64,000 nt of DNA from Nectonema munidae (taxonomy: Eukaryota > Nematomorpha > Nectonematoida > Nectonematidae), in assembly GCA_030549495.1 (NCBI GenBank), contig JAUIRK010000154.1:124001-188000 (forward strand). The letters run 5' to 3'. Both the position numbers and the translations under genes were made by a program. The notes under the pieces were generated by a model, which was not told the DNA's origin, made no database searches, and was given only the letters and a program-made list of their open reading frames with translations. Positions 47,201-60,395 of this stretch are shown piece after piece; position 1 is the stretch's first letter, and the number at the start of each line of letters is the position of its first letter.

Positions 47201-48203
47201 AGGCACTCAAAAAGGGAGAACACAACACACGTAGGCACAAACAGGGTTGACTTAAACACAGGCAGGCACAAACAGAGAGCACTTAAACAGATAAAGGCAC
47301 AAGAAGGGAGCATTTTAACACAGGCAAACACCAACAGTGGGCATTCAAACACAAGCAGACATAAACAGGAGGCACTCAAATATTGGGGCACTATAACACC
47401 GGCAGACACACACAAGGAGCACTCAAACACAGGCGATCTCAAAAAGGGAACACTCAAATACAGCCAGGCACAAACAGGCAGGACTTAAACACAGGGTGGC
47501 ACAAACAGGAAACACTCTAACAGATGTAATCTCAAACAGGGAGAACTTAAGCAGATTGAGGCACAAAAAGGGAGCACTTTAACACAGGTAAGCATCAACA
47601 GAGGCCACTCAAACACAGGAAGGCACAATCAGGAAACATATACAGGCAAAAACAGGGAGCACTCAAACACAGGCAGGAACAAAAGACGAGCACTCAATCA
47701 ACAGGGATCACCCAAACACGGTTAGGCACAAACAAGGAGCACTTAAACACAGGTAGGACTTAAACAATAAGCAAGCACAATCAAGGTAGAATTAAACACA
47801 GGTAGGCACAAACAGGTAGCACTTAAACAGAGACAGGCACAAAAAGGGACCACTTTAACACACGTGAGCACCAACAGAGGGCATTCAAATACAGGAAGGC
47901 AAAAACAGGAGGCACTCAAACATGGGGCACTATAACGCAGGCAAACACAAACAAGTAGCACTCAAACACAGGTAGGCTCAAACAGGGAGCACACATAGGG
48001 AAAACTTAAACACAGGGAGGCACAAACAACGGAAACTTAAACACATGCAAGCACAAACAGGGAGCATTTAAATAGATTCAGGCACAAAAAGGGAGCACTT
48101 TAACACAAGTAAGCACCAACAGAGGGCACTCAAACACAGGAAGGCACAAACAGGGAACATAGGCAAGCAGAAACAAGGAGCACTTAAACACAGGCATACA
48201 CAG
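44299..48203 (+). repeat. 31-bp minisatellite, block 2
   Basis: Same unit as block 1; it continues the array beyond the retrotransposon. Clean runs of 31-bp units are seen around 44460-44600 (GAGCACTCAAACACAGG then CAGGTTCAAACAGG and variants). Most of the block matches 54.7-57.53 kb in order and in variant units. Confidence 0.92.
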
Positions 48204-49401
48204 TCAGAGAGGGGGCGGTGAAAAATAGGGAATTTAAAAGGGGTGGATAGCCCTTACAAGGGGGAGAACAAAAGAAAAAAACGGGATTTCAAGGGGGTTA
48301 AAAAGTCTTTTAATTATCGGTAGCCACTAAATGCCAGTTCAAACCTTATAGTTTGAACCCAAAAGTGGAATTGGTGAGGTTTCAATGATCGAAACCAGTC
48401 TTTCACACAGTGTATGCTATGTGATAATGATCAAATACAAGAGAACTTACAATTTCTAGTAATATATATTTTAATTCATATTTTGAATAAAAAGCATTGT
48501 TAAAAACAAAAGAGAATGAAATATGCATTTTTAATTTTAAAGAAATTAAAAATTTTACTAAATAAATATTTTATTCGCATGGACATTATTGACATCGAGT
48601 TAACAAAAATAAAGGACAAATTTTCACTTTTCAAAACCCAAAGCTTTACTTTTGCAACTTATTTTATACCTACCCTCCTCAATAAATTTCTTGAAAAAAA
48701 AGAAAGAAAGAAAGAAAGAGAAAGAAATTCTTGAGAAAGACCCTTCTCAAGCTTTAATTAGTCTTGAGTGTGCTCAACTACTGAATACTACTGTAATTTT
48801 TTATTCTAAATTGTACATTTTTTCCAATAAATTCTTTCTTTCTTTCAAGAAAGATAATTAATTTGTTTGTTACTATTTTAAATTTATATTTTTAAAACAG
48901 GGTTCTTGTTTTTATTTTATTAGTAATTAATATTCTGATTTCTATAAAAGATAACCACTATAGATAATTTTTAAATATGTAAGGTGTTAATAATAGTCTA
49001 TTTTCTTTAAACTAAGTTATTTAGTTAAAAAATTTTTTCTTAATTGTATTACTTTAAAATTTTAATTATTAAGTTTTAAAAGATTTGATTAGATTTGTAC
49101 AAATTTATTTTTAATTTAAATAAACACATCTATCTGCTTTTGATTAAGATTTTATATATTTAACGATAAATTATTCTCATATTTTATTTTATATTGTCCA
49201 CTAATTTGGATGTTAATCTAATTTGCTAATTCATTTATTATGTAAATTATCATATCTTTGCGTGTAAAATTAATCTTTATATCTACTAATGACCTTCTAT
49301 GGGATATCAATAATTATTAGGTGTACCAAAAATGTTTACAGTGGTAACAATTTACGGGAGGTACCCATCATATTTTCAGTACGAATAATCTTTGAATAAA
49401 C
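48204..49401 (+). repeat. Non-satellite island, copy 1
   Basis: About 1.2 kb of A+T-rich, non-tandem DNA inside the array. It has a (GAAA)n run near 48698-48725 and two perfect short hairpins (GTTCAAAC/GTTTGAAC at 48337-48358 and GGTTTC/GAAACC at 48378-48396). It is almost identical to 57534-58755, differing by small indels and a few substitutions. No protein is recognisable; the short frame starting MDIIDIELTKIKDKFS is conserved between copies only because the DNA is. Confidence 0.85.
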
Positions 49402-52400
49402 ATGCAGGCACAAACAGGGGACACTTAAACACGTTCAGGCACAAATGGAGCAATTAAACAGATTCAGTCACAAAAAGGTTGCACTTTAACACAAACAAGC
49501 ACCAACAGGGTGCACTCAAACACAGGCAGGCATAAACAGGGAGCACTTAAACAACATTCAGGCACCAACAGGGAGCACTTAAAAGATTCAGGCACAAAAA
49601 GGGAGCACTTTAACACAGGCAAGCACAAGCTGAAGGCACACAAACACAGGAAGGCACAAGCAGGAAGCACTCAAGCATATACAGGCAAAACAGGGAGCAC
49701 TCAAACACAGGCAGGAACAAACGACGAGCATCCAATCAACAGGGAGCATCCAAACACAGTCAGACACAAACAACGAGGGCAAGGAGAGAAGGGAGCACTT
49801 AAACACAGGTAGGCACAAACAGGGTGGACTTAACCACATGCAAGCACTTAAACAGATTTAGGCACAAAAAGGGAACACTTAAACACAGGCAAGTACCAAC
49901 AGAGGGCACTCAATACATAGGCAAAATAGGGAGCACTCAAACACAAGCAGGAACAAACAAGGAGCACTTAAACACAGGTAGGACTTAAACAATTGTCAAG
50001 CAGAAACAAGGAGCACTTAAACATAGGCAGGCACTCAAACATGGAGAACCCAACACACGCATGCACAAATAGGGTTGAGTGAAACACATGCAGGCACAAA
50101 CAGGGAGCACTTAAACCGAGACCAGCACAAAAAGGAAGCACTTAAACAGAGACAGGCACAAAAAGGGAGCACTATAACACAGGCATAAACATGAGGCACT
50201 ATAACACAGGCAGACACAAACAAGGAGCACTCAAACACAGGCAAGCTAACACAGCAAAAGGGGAGCACTCAAACAGAGACAGGGAGGACTTAAACACAGG
50301 CTGGCACAAACAGGGAACACTTAAACACATGCAAGCTCAAACAGGGAGCACTTAAACAGATTCAGCACAAAAAGGGAGCACTTAAACAGATTCAGCACAA
50401 AAAGGGAGCACTTTAACACAGGCTAGCACCAACAGAGGGCACTCAAACACATACAGGCAAAAACAGGGAGCACTCAAACAAAGGTAGAAACAAACGACGA
50501 GCACTCAATCAACAGGGAGCACCAAAACACGGTCAGGCACAAACAAAGGGCACTTAAACATAGGTAGGACTTAAACAATGAGCAAGAAGAAAGAGGGACC
50601 ACTTAAACACAGGCAGGCAATCAAATAGGGAGAACCCAACATACGCAAGCACAAACAAGGTGGAATTAAACACAGGCAGGCACAAACAGCGAGCACTTAG
50701 ACATAGGCAGGCGCAAACAGGTAACACTCAATCGCAGGCAGTTACAAACAGAGAGCACTCAAACACAGGCATTAACAAATAACGAGCACTAAATCAACAG
50801 GCAGCATCCAAACACAGTCAGACACAAACAACGAGGGCAAGGAGAGAACGGAGCACTTAAACACATGCAGGCACTCAAACACAGGGAGCACCCGACACAG
50901 GCAGGCACAAACAGGGTGGACGTAACCACATGCAAACACTTAAACAGATTTAAGCACAAAAAGGGAACACTTAAACAGATTCAGGCTCAAAAAGGAGTAC
51001 TTTAACACACACAAGCACCAACAAGGGGCATTCAAACACAGGAAGGCACAAGGAGGCAAAAACAAGAGGGACTAAAACATGGGACACTATAACAAAGGCA
51101 GACACAAATAAGGAGCACTCAAACACAGGCAGGTTGAAACAGGGAGCACTCAAACACAGACAGGCACAAACAGGGAGCACTCAAACACAAGCAGTCATAA
51201 ACAGGGAGGATTTAAACACAGGCAGGCACAAACAGGGAAAACTTAAATACATACAAGCACAAATAGGTAGCACTTAAACAGATTCAGGCAGAAAAAGGGA
51301 GCACTTTAAAAGAGGTAAACACCTACAGGGGCCACAAAAACACAGGAACGCACAAAAAGGAGGACACAAATACAGGCAGGCACAAACAGAAGGCACTAAA
51401 ACACAGGCAGGCACAAATATGGGGCACTTAAGCACGAAAAGACACAAACAGGGAGCACTCAAACAACAGGAGGCACTCAAACAGAGGCAGGCACAAACAT
51501 GGGCCACTATAACACAGGCAGTCACAAACAAGGAGCACTCAAACACAGGAAGGCTCAAACAAGGAGGACTCAAACACAGGCAGGCACAAACAGGGTTGAC
51601 TTAAACACAGGCAGGCCCAAAAAGGGAGCACTTTAATACATGCAAGCACCAACAGGGGGCATTCAAAAACAAGCAGGCATAAACAGGAGGCACTCAAACA
51701 TGGGGCACTATAACACAGGCAGACACAAACAAGAAGCACCCAAACACAGGCAGGCTCAAAAAGGGAGCACTCAAACACAGGCAGGCACTAACAGGGAGGA
51801 CTTAAACACAGGCTGGCACAAACAGGGAACACTTAAACACATGCAAGCTCAAACAGGGAGCACTTAAACAGATTCAGACACAAAAAGGGAGCACTTTAAC
51901 ACAGGCAAGCACCAACAGAGGGCACTCAAACACAGGAAGGCACAAACAGGAAGCACATACAGGCAAAAACAGGGAGCACTTAAACACAGGCAGGAACAAA
52001 CGACGAGCACTCAATCAACAGGAAGCACCCAAACACAGTCAGGCACAAACAAGGAGCACTTAAACACAGGTAGGACTTAATCAATAAACAGGGAGCACAA
52101 CACAGGCAGGCACTCAAATAGGGATAACCCAACCTACGCAAGCACAAACAAGGTGGAATTAAACACAGGCAGGCACAGACAGCGAGCGCTTAGACACAAG
52201 CAGGCGCAAATAGGTAACACTCAAACGCAGGCAGTTACAAACAGAGAGCACTTAAACACAGGCATTAACAAACAACGAGCACTAAATCAACAGGGAGCAT
52301 CCAAACACAGTCAGACACAAACAACGAAGACAAGGAGAGAAGGGAGCACTTAAACACAAGCAGGCACTCAAAAACAGCCTCCACCCGACACAGGCAGGCA

Positions 52401-55400
52401 CAAACATTGTGGACTTAACCACATGCAAGCACTTAAACAGCTTTAGGCACAAAAAGGGAACACTTAAACACAGGCAAGTACCAACAGAGGACACTCAAAC
52501 ACACATAGGCAAAATAGGGAGCACTCAAACAAACATATGCAAAATAGGGAGCACTCAAACACAGTCAGGAACAAACAACTAACTCTCTATCAACAGGGAA
52601 CACCCAAACACAAGCAGGCACAAACAAGGACCACTTAAACACAGGTAGGACTTAAACAATATTCAAACAGAAACAAGGAGCACTTAAACACAGTCTGGCA
52701 CTCAAACAAGGAGAACCCAACACACGCAGGCACAAATAGGGTTGACTTAAACACAGGCAGGCACAAACAGGGAGCACTTAAACAGAGACAGGCACAAAAA
52801 GGGAGCACTTTAACACAAGCAAACACCAACAGGGAGCATTCAAACACAATCAGGCATAAACATGGGGCACTATAACATAGGCAGACACAAACAAGGAGCA
52901 CTCAAACACAGGTAGGCTCAAAAAGGGAGCACTCAAACACAGGTAGGCACAAACAGGGAGGACTTAAACACAGGCTGGCACAAACAGGGAACACTTAAAC
53001 ACATGCAAGCTAAAACAGGGAGCACCTAAACAGATTCGGCACATAAAGGGAACACTTTAACAAAGGCAAGCACCAACAGAGGGCACTCAAACATAGAAAG
53101 CACATACAGGCAAAAACAGGGAGCACTCAAACAAAGGCAGAAACAAACAACAAGCAGTCAATCAACAGGGAGCACCCAAACACGGTCAAGAACAAACAAG
53201 GGGCACTTAAACACAGGTAGGACTTAAACAATAAGCAAGAAGAAACAGGGACTACTCAAACACAGGCAGGCACTCAAATAGGGAGAACCCAACATACGCA
53301 AGCACAAACAAGGTGGAAATAAACACAGGCAGGCACAAACAGCGAGCACTTACACATAGGCAGGCGCAAACAGGTAACACTCAAACGCAGGCAGTTACAA
53401 ACAGAGAGCACTCAAACACAGGCATTAACAAACGACGAGCACTAAATCAGCAGGGAGCATCCAAACACAGTCAGACACAAAAAACTAGGGCAAGGAGAAA
53501 AGGGAGCACTTAAACACAGGCAGGCACTCAAACACAGGGAGTACCCGACACAGGCAGGCACAAACAGGGTGGACTTAACCACATGCAAACACTTAAACAG
53601 ATTTAAGCACAAAAAGGGAACACTTAAACACAGGCAAGTACCAACAGAGGGCACTCAAACACACACAGGCAAAATAGGGAGCACTCAAACACAGGCAATA
53701 TAGGAAGCACTTAAACACAGGCAGGAACAAACAACGAGCACTCTATCAACAGGGAGCACTCAAACACAGGCAGGTACAAACAAGGAGCACTTAAACACAG
53801 GTAGGACTTAAACAATAGTCAAGCAGAAACAAGGAGCACTTAAACCTAGGCAGGCACTCAAACAAAGAGAACCCAACACAGGTAGGCACAAACAGGGTTG
53901 ACTTAAACACAGGTCGGCACAAACAGGGAGCACTTAAACAGAGACAGGCACAAAAAGGGAGCACTTTAACACAGGCAAACACCAACAGGGGACATTCAAA
54001 CACAAGCAGGCATAAACAGGAGGCACTCAAACATGGGGCACTATAACACAGGGAGAGACAAACAAGGAGCACTCAAACACAGACAGGCTCAAAAAGGGAG
54101 CACTCAAACACAGCGAGCACCCGACACAGGCAGGCACAAACAGGGTGGACTTAACCACATGCAAGCACTTAAACAGATATAGGCACAAAAGGGAACATTT
54201 AAACACAGCCAAGTACCAACAGAGGGCACTCAAACACACAAAGGCAAATTAGGGAACATTCAAACACAGGCAGGAACAACAACGTGCACTCTATCAACAG
54301 GGTGCACCCAAACACAGGCAGGCACAAACAAGGAGCACTTAAACACAAGTAGGACTTAAACAATAGTCAAGCAGAAACAAGGAGCACTTAAACACAGGCA
54401 GGCACTCAAACAGGGGAACCCAACACACGCAGGCACAAATATGGCTGACTTAAACACATTCAGACACAAACAGGGAGCACTTAAACAGAGACAAAGGGAG
54501 CACTTAAACAGAGACAGGCACAAAAAGGGAGCACTTTAACACAGGCAAACACCAACAGGGGGCATTCAAACACAATCAGGCATAAACAGTAGGCACTCAA
54601 ACATGGGGCACTATAACACAGGCAGACACAAACACGGAGCACTCAAACGCAGGCAGATTCAAACAAGGGCTCAAACAGGGAAAACCCAACACACACAGGT
54701 ACAAACAGGGTGGACTTAAACATAGGAAGGCACAAACAGGGAGCACTTAAACAGATTCAGGCGCAAAAAGGAGTACTTTAACACACGCAAGCACCAACAA
54801 GGGGCATTCAAACACAGGAAGGCACAAGCAGGCAAAAACAAGAGGGACTCAAACATGGGACACTATAACAAAGGCAGGCACAAATAAGTAGCACTCAAAC
54901 ATAGGCAGGTTCAAACAGGGAGCACTCAAACACAGGCAGGCACAAAAAGGGAGCACTCAAACACAGGCAGGCATAAACTGGGAGGATTTAAACATAGGCA
55001 GGCACAAACAGGGAACACTTAAACACAAGTAAGCTCAAACAGGGAGCACTTAAACAGATTCAGCACAAAAAGGGAACACTTTAACACAGTCAAGCACCAA
55101 CCGAGGGCACTCAAACACAGGAAGCACATACAGGCAAAATCCGGGAGCACTCAAATTAAGGCAGGAACAAACGACGAGCACTCAATCAACATGGAGCACC
55201 TAAACACGGTCAGGCACAAACAAGAGGCACTTAAACACAGGTAGGACTTAAACAATAAGCAAGAAGAAACAGGGACTACTTAAACACAGGCAGGCACTCA
55301 AATAGGGAGAACCCAACATTTGCAAGCACAAACAAAGTGGAATTAAAGACAGGCAGGCACAAACAGCGAGCACTTAGACACAGGCAGGCGCAAACAGGTA

Positions 55401-57533
55401 ACACTCAAATGCAGGCAATTACAAACAGAGAGCACTCAAACACAGGCATTAACAAACAACGAGCACTAAATCAACAGGGAGCATCCAAACACAGTCTGAC
55501 ACAAACAATGAGGACAAGGAGAGAAGAGAGCACTTAAACACAGTCAGGCACTCAAACACAGCGAGCACCCGACACATGCAGGCACAAAAAGTGTGGACTT
55601 AACCACATGCAAGCACTTAAACAGATTTAGGCACAAAAAAGGAAAACTTAAACACAGGCAAGTACAAATAGAGAGCACTCAAACACACATAGGCAAAATA
55701 GGGAGCACTCAAACACAGGCAGTAACAAACATCAAGCACTCTATAAACAGGGAGCACCCAAACACAGACAGGCACAAACAAGGAGCACTTAAACACAGGT
55801 AGGACTTAAACAATAGTCAAGCAGAAACAAGGAGCACTTAAACACAGACAGGCACTCAAACAGGGAGAACCCAACACACGCAGGCACAAATAGTGTTGAC
55901 TTAAACATAGGCAGGCACAAACAGGGAGCACTTAAACAGAGACCGGCACAAAAAGGGAACACTTTAACACATGCAAGCTCAAACAGGGAGCACTTAAACA
56001 GATTCATCACAAAAAGGTAACACTTTAACACAGGCAAGCACCAACAGAGGGCACTCAAACACAGGAAGCACATAAAGGCAAAAACAGGGAGCACTGAAAC
56101 AAAAGCAGGAACAAACGACGAGCACTCAATCAACAGGGAGCACCCAAACAAGGGGCACTTAAACACAGGTAGGACTTAAACAATAAGCAAGAAGAAACAG
56201 GGACCACTTAAACACAGACAGGCACTCAAATACGAAGAACCCAACATACGCAAGCACAAACAAGGTGGAATTAAACACAGGCAGGCACAAACAGCGAGCA
56301 CTTAGACATAGGCAGCCGCTAACAGGTAACACTCAAACGCAGGCAGTTACAAACAGAGAGCACTCAAACACAGGCATTAACAAAGAACGAACACTCAATC
56401 AACAGGGAGCATCCAAACACATTTAGACACAAACAACGAGGGCAAGGAGAAACAGAGAGCACTTAAAGACAGGCAGGCACTCAAAAGGGAGAACCCAACA
56501 CACGCAGGCACAAACAGGGTTGACTTAAACACAGGCAGGCACAAACAGAGAGCACTTAAACAGAGAAAGGCACAAGAAGGGAGCACTTTAACTGAGGCAA
56601 ACACCAACAGGGGGCATTCAAACACAAGCAGAAATAAACAGGGGGCACTCAAACATTGGGGCACTATAACACCGGCAGACACAAACAAGGAGCACTCAAA
56701 CACAGGCGATCTCAAAAAGGGAACACTCAAACACAGGCAGGCACAAACAGGGAGGACTTAAACACAGGGTGGCACAAACAGGAAACACTCTAACAGATGT
56801 AATCTCAAACAGGGAGCACTTAAACAGATTCAGGTACAAAAAGGGAGCACTTTAACACAGGTAAGCACCCACAGAGGCCACTCAAACACAGGAAGACACA
56901 ATCACGAAACACATACAGGCAAAAACAGGGAGCACTCAAACACAGGCAGGAACAAAAGACGAGCACTCAATCAACAGGGATCCCCCAAACACGGTTAGGC
57001 ACAAACAAGGAGCACTTAAACACAGGTAGGACTTAAACAATAAGCAAGCACAATCAAGGTAGAATTAAACACAGGTAGGCACAAACAGGTAGCACTTAAA
57101 CAGAGACAGGCACAAAAAGGGACCACTTTAACAACACGTGAGCACCAACAGATGGCATTCAAACACAGGAAGGCAAAAACAGGAGGCACTCAAACATGGG
57201 GCACTATAACATAGGCAAACACAAACAAGTAGTACTCAAACACAGGTAGGCTCAAACAGGGAGCACACATAGGGAAAACTTAAACAGAGGGAGGCACAAA
57301 CAACGGAAACTTAAACACATGCAAGCACAAACAGGGAGCACTTAAATAGATTCAGACACAAAAAGGGAGCACTTTAACACAGGCAAGCACCAACAGAGGG
57401 CACTCAAACACAGGAAGGCACAAACAGGGAACATCCAAACACAGGAAGGCATAAAAAAGGAGCACTTAAGCACAGGTAGGTTTTAAATAATAGGCAAGCA
57501 GAAACAAGGAGCACTTAAACACAGGCAGGCACA
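49402..57533 (+). repeat. 31-bp minisatellite, block 3
   Basis: The longest uninterrupted array (about 8.1 kb). It combines sequence matching the block after the first island with a second copy of the arrangement seen at 38.8-39.85 plus 44.3-48.2 kb. For instance, ACCCAACATTTGCAAGCAC occurs at 46021 and 55313. Unit variants recur in long fixed series, so the array grew by duplication of multi-unit blocks as well as by single units. Confidence 0.92.
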
Positions 57534-58755
57534 GTCAGAGAGGGGGCGGTGAAAAATAGGGAATTTAAAAGGTGTGGATAGCCCTTACAAGGGGGAGAAC
57601 AAAAGAAAAAAACGGGATTTCAAGGGGGTTAAAAAGTCTTTCAATTATCGGTAGCCACTAAATGCCAGTTCAAACCTTATAGTTTGAACCCAAAAGTGGA
57701 ATTGGTGAGGTTTCAATGATCGAAACCAGTCTTTCACACAGTGTATGCTATGTGATAATGATCAAATACAAGAGAACTTACAATTTCTAATAATTTTGAA
57801 TAAAGAGCATTGTTAAAAACAAAAGAGAATGAAATATGCTTTTTAATTTTAAAGAAATTAAAAATTTTACTAAATATTTTTGAAAAATTGAAATATATTT
57901 AAAATATTTTATTCGCATGGACATTATTGACATCGAGTTAACAAAAATAAAGGACAAATTTTCACTTTTCAAAACTCAAGGCTTTACTTTTGCAACTTAT
58001 TTTATACCTACCCTCCTCAATAAATTTCTTGAGAAAAAAGAAAGAAAGAAAAAAAGAAAGAAAGAAAGAAAGAGAAAGAAATTCTTGAGAAAGACCCTTC
58101 TCAAGCTTTAATTAGTCTTGAGTGTGCTCAACTACTGAATACTACTGTAATTTTTTATTCTAAATTGTACATTTTTTCCAATAAATTCTTTCTTTCTTTC
58201 AAGAAAGATAATTAGTTTGTTTGTTACTATTTTAAATTTATATTTTTAAAACAGGGTTCTTGTTTTTATTTTATTAGTAATTAATATTCTGATTTCTATA
58301 AAAGATAACCACTATAGATAATTTTTAAATATGTAAGGTGTTAATAATAGTCTATTTTCTTTAAACTAAGTTATTTAGTTAAAAATTTTTTTCTTAATTG
58401 TATTACTTTAAAATTTTAATTATTAAGTTTTAAAAGATTTGATTAGATTTGTACAAATTTATTTTTAATTTAAATAAACACATCTATCTGCTTTTGATTA
58501 AGATTTTATATATTTAACGATAAATTATTCTCATATTTTATTTTATATTGTCCACTAATTTAGATGTTAATCTAATTTGCTAATTCATTTATTATGTAAA
58601 TTATCATATCTTTGCGTGTAAAATTAATCTTTATATCTACTAATGACCTTCTATGGGGTATCAATAATTATTAGGTGTACCAAAAATGTTTACAGTGGTA
58701 ACAATTTACGGGAGGTACCCATCATATTTTCAGTACGAATAATCTTTGAATAAAC
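57534..58755 (+). repeat. Non-satellite island, copy 2
   Basis: Second copy of the island at 48204-49401. It has a longer (GAAA)n tract (58040-58080) and a short A+T-rich insertion near 57875-57905. Both hairpins are kept. Confidence 0.85.
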
Positions 58756-60094
58756 ATGCAGGCACAAACAGGGGACACTTAAACACGTTGGCACAAATGG
58801 AGCAATTAAACAGATTCAGTCACAAAAAGGTTGCACTTAACACAAACAACACCAACAGGCTGCACTCAAACACAGGAGGCATAAACAGGGAGCACTTAAA
58901 CAACATTCAGGCACCAACAGGGAGCACTTAAAAGATTCAGGCACAAAAAGGGAGCACTTTAACACAGGCAAGCACAAGCTGAAGGCACACAAACACAGGA
59001 AGGCACAAGCAGGAAGCACTCAAGCATATACAGGCAAAACAGGGAGCACTCAAACACAGGCAGGAACAAACTACGAGCATTCAATCAACAGGGAGCATCC
59101 AAACACAGTCAGACACAAACAACGAGGGCAAGGAGAGAAAGGAGCACTTAAACACAGGCAGGCACAAACAGGGTGGACTTAACCACATGCAAGCACTTAA
59201 ACAGATTTAGGCACAAAAAGAGAACACTTAAACACAGGCATGTACCAACAGAGGGCACTCAACACATAGGCAAAATAGGGAGCACTCAAACACAAGCAGG
59301 AACAAATAACGAACACTATCAACAGGCAGGCACAAACAAGTAGCACTTAAACACAGGTAGGACTTAAACAATTGTCAAGCAGAAACAAGGAGCACTTAAA
59401 CATAGGCAGGCACTCAAACAGGGAGAACCCAACACACGCATGCACAAATAGGGTTGAGTAAAACACATGCAGGCACAAACAGGGAGCACTTAAACCGAGA
59501 CCGGCACAAAAAGGAAGCACTTAAACAGAGACAGGCACAAAAAGGGAGCACTATAACACAGGCATAAACAGGAGGCACTATAACACAGGCAGACACAAAC
59601 AAGGAGCACTCAAACACAGGCAAGCTAACACAGGCAAAAACACAACAAAAGGGGAGCACTCAAACACAGACAGGAAGGACTTAAACACAGGCTGGCACAA
59701 ACAGGGAACACTTAAACACATGCAAGCTCAAACAGGGAGCACTTAAACAGATTCAGCACAAAAAGGGAGCACTTTAACACAGGCTAGCACCAACAGAGGG
59801 CACTCAAGCACAGGAAACACATACAGGCAAAAACGGAGCACTCAAACAAAGGCAGAAACAAACGACGAGCACTCAATCAACAGGCAGCACCAAAACACTG
59901 TCAGGCACAAACAATGGGCACTTAAACACAGGTAGGACTTAAACAATAAGCAAGAAGAAAGAGGGACCACTTAAACACAGGCAGGCAATCAAATAGGGAG
60001 AACCCAACATACGCAAGCACAAACAAGGTGGAATTAAACAGGCAGGCACAAACAGCAAGCACTTAGACATAGGCAGGCGCAAACAGGTAACACT
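58756..60094 (+). repeat. 31-bp minisatellite, block 4
   Basis: Continues after the second island in the same order as 49402-50730 after the first. It ends at AGGTAACACT, where the gypsy LTR begins. In the related stretch near 50721-50735 the same unit runs on without interruption. Confidence 0.9.
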
Positions 60095-60380
60095 TGTAAT
60101 GAAAACAAAAGTGAAAAGCTGGAGCTTTTATTCAACAAAAGAACGTTGTAAGGAAAGTGAGTGATATCAAAATAACATGCATATAAATACAAGGAAAAAT
60201 GAATAAAAGTTGCAGAAGAAAGGACGATCGAAGTAGTATTTAAATTAGGAATTATAAAAGTTATAACAGAGATAGATAGGGAATATATAACATTCAAATG
60301 ATAAAATTATAGAAAAGACATGCATTCAAATAAAGGTGGAAAAGAATCACACAAAAGAATTGCACAATTTGAATATTACA
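60095..60380 (-). repeat. 3' LTR of the gypsy element, 286 bp
   Basis: Bounded by the inverted hexamers TGTAAT and ATTACA, i.e. TG...CA ends. The outer edge is fixed by the satellite, and the inner edge by the polypurine tract. On the minus strand GAATAAAAG near the 3' end can act as poly(A) signal. Confidence 0.9.
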
Positions 60381-60395
60381 ATCTTCCCCATCTTC
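60381..60395 (-). promoter_or_regulatory. Polypurine tract (plus-strand primer)
   Basis: Minus-strand GAAGATGGGGAAGAT lies directly upstream of the 3' LTR, as needed for plus-strand priming. It overlaps the last two bases of the pol stop codon (60394-60396). Confidence 0.8.

Noticed and set aside
38900-59700. Many Cys/Leu-rich minus-strand frames (CLCLSAPCLCLPVF-like) and Thr/Gln/Asn-rich plus-strand frames
   Set aside because: They are translations of the 31-bp satellite. The period is not a multiple of three, frames break constantly, and no start, signal or splice context is shared.
38181-60094. Regular short repeats resembling a CRISPR array
   Set aside because: Units are directly adjacent with no unique spacers, and the genome is eukaryotic.
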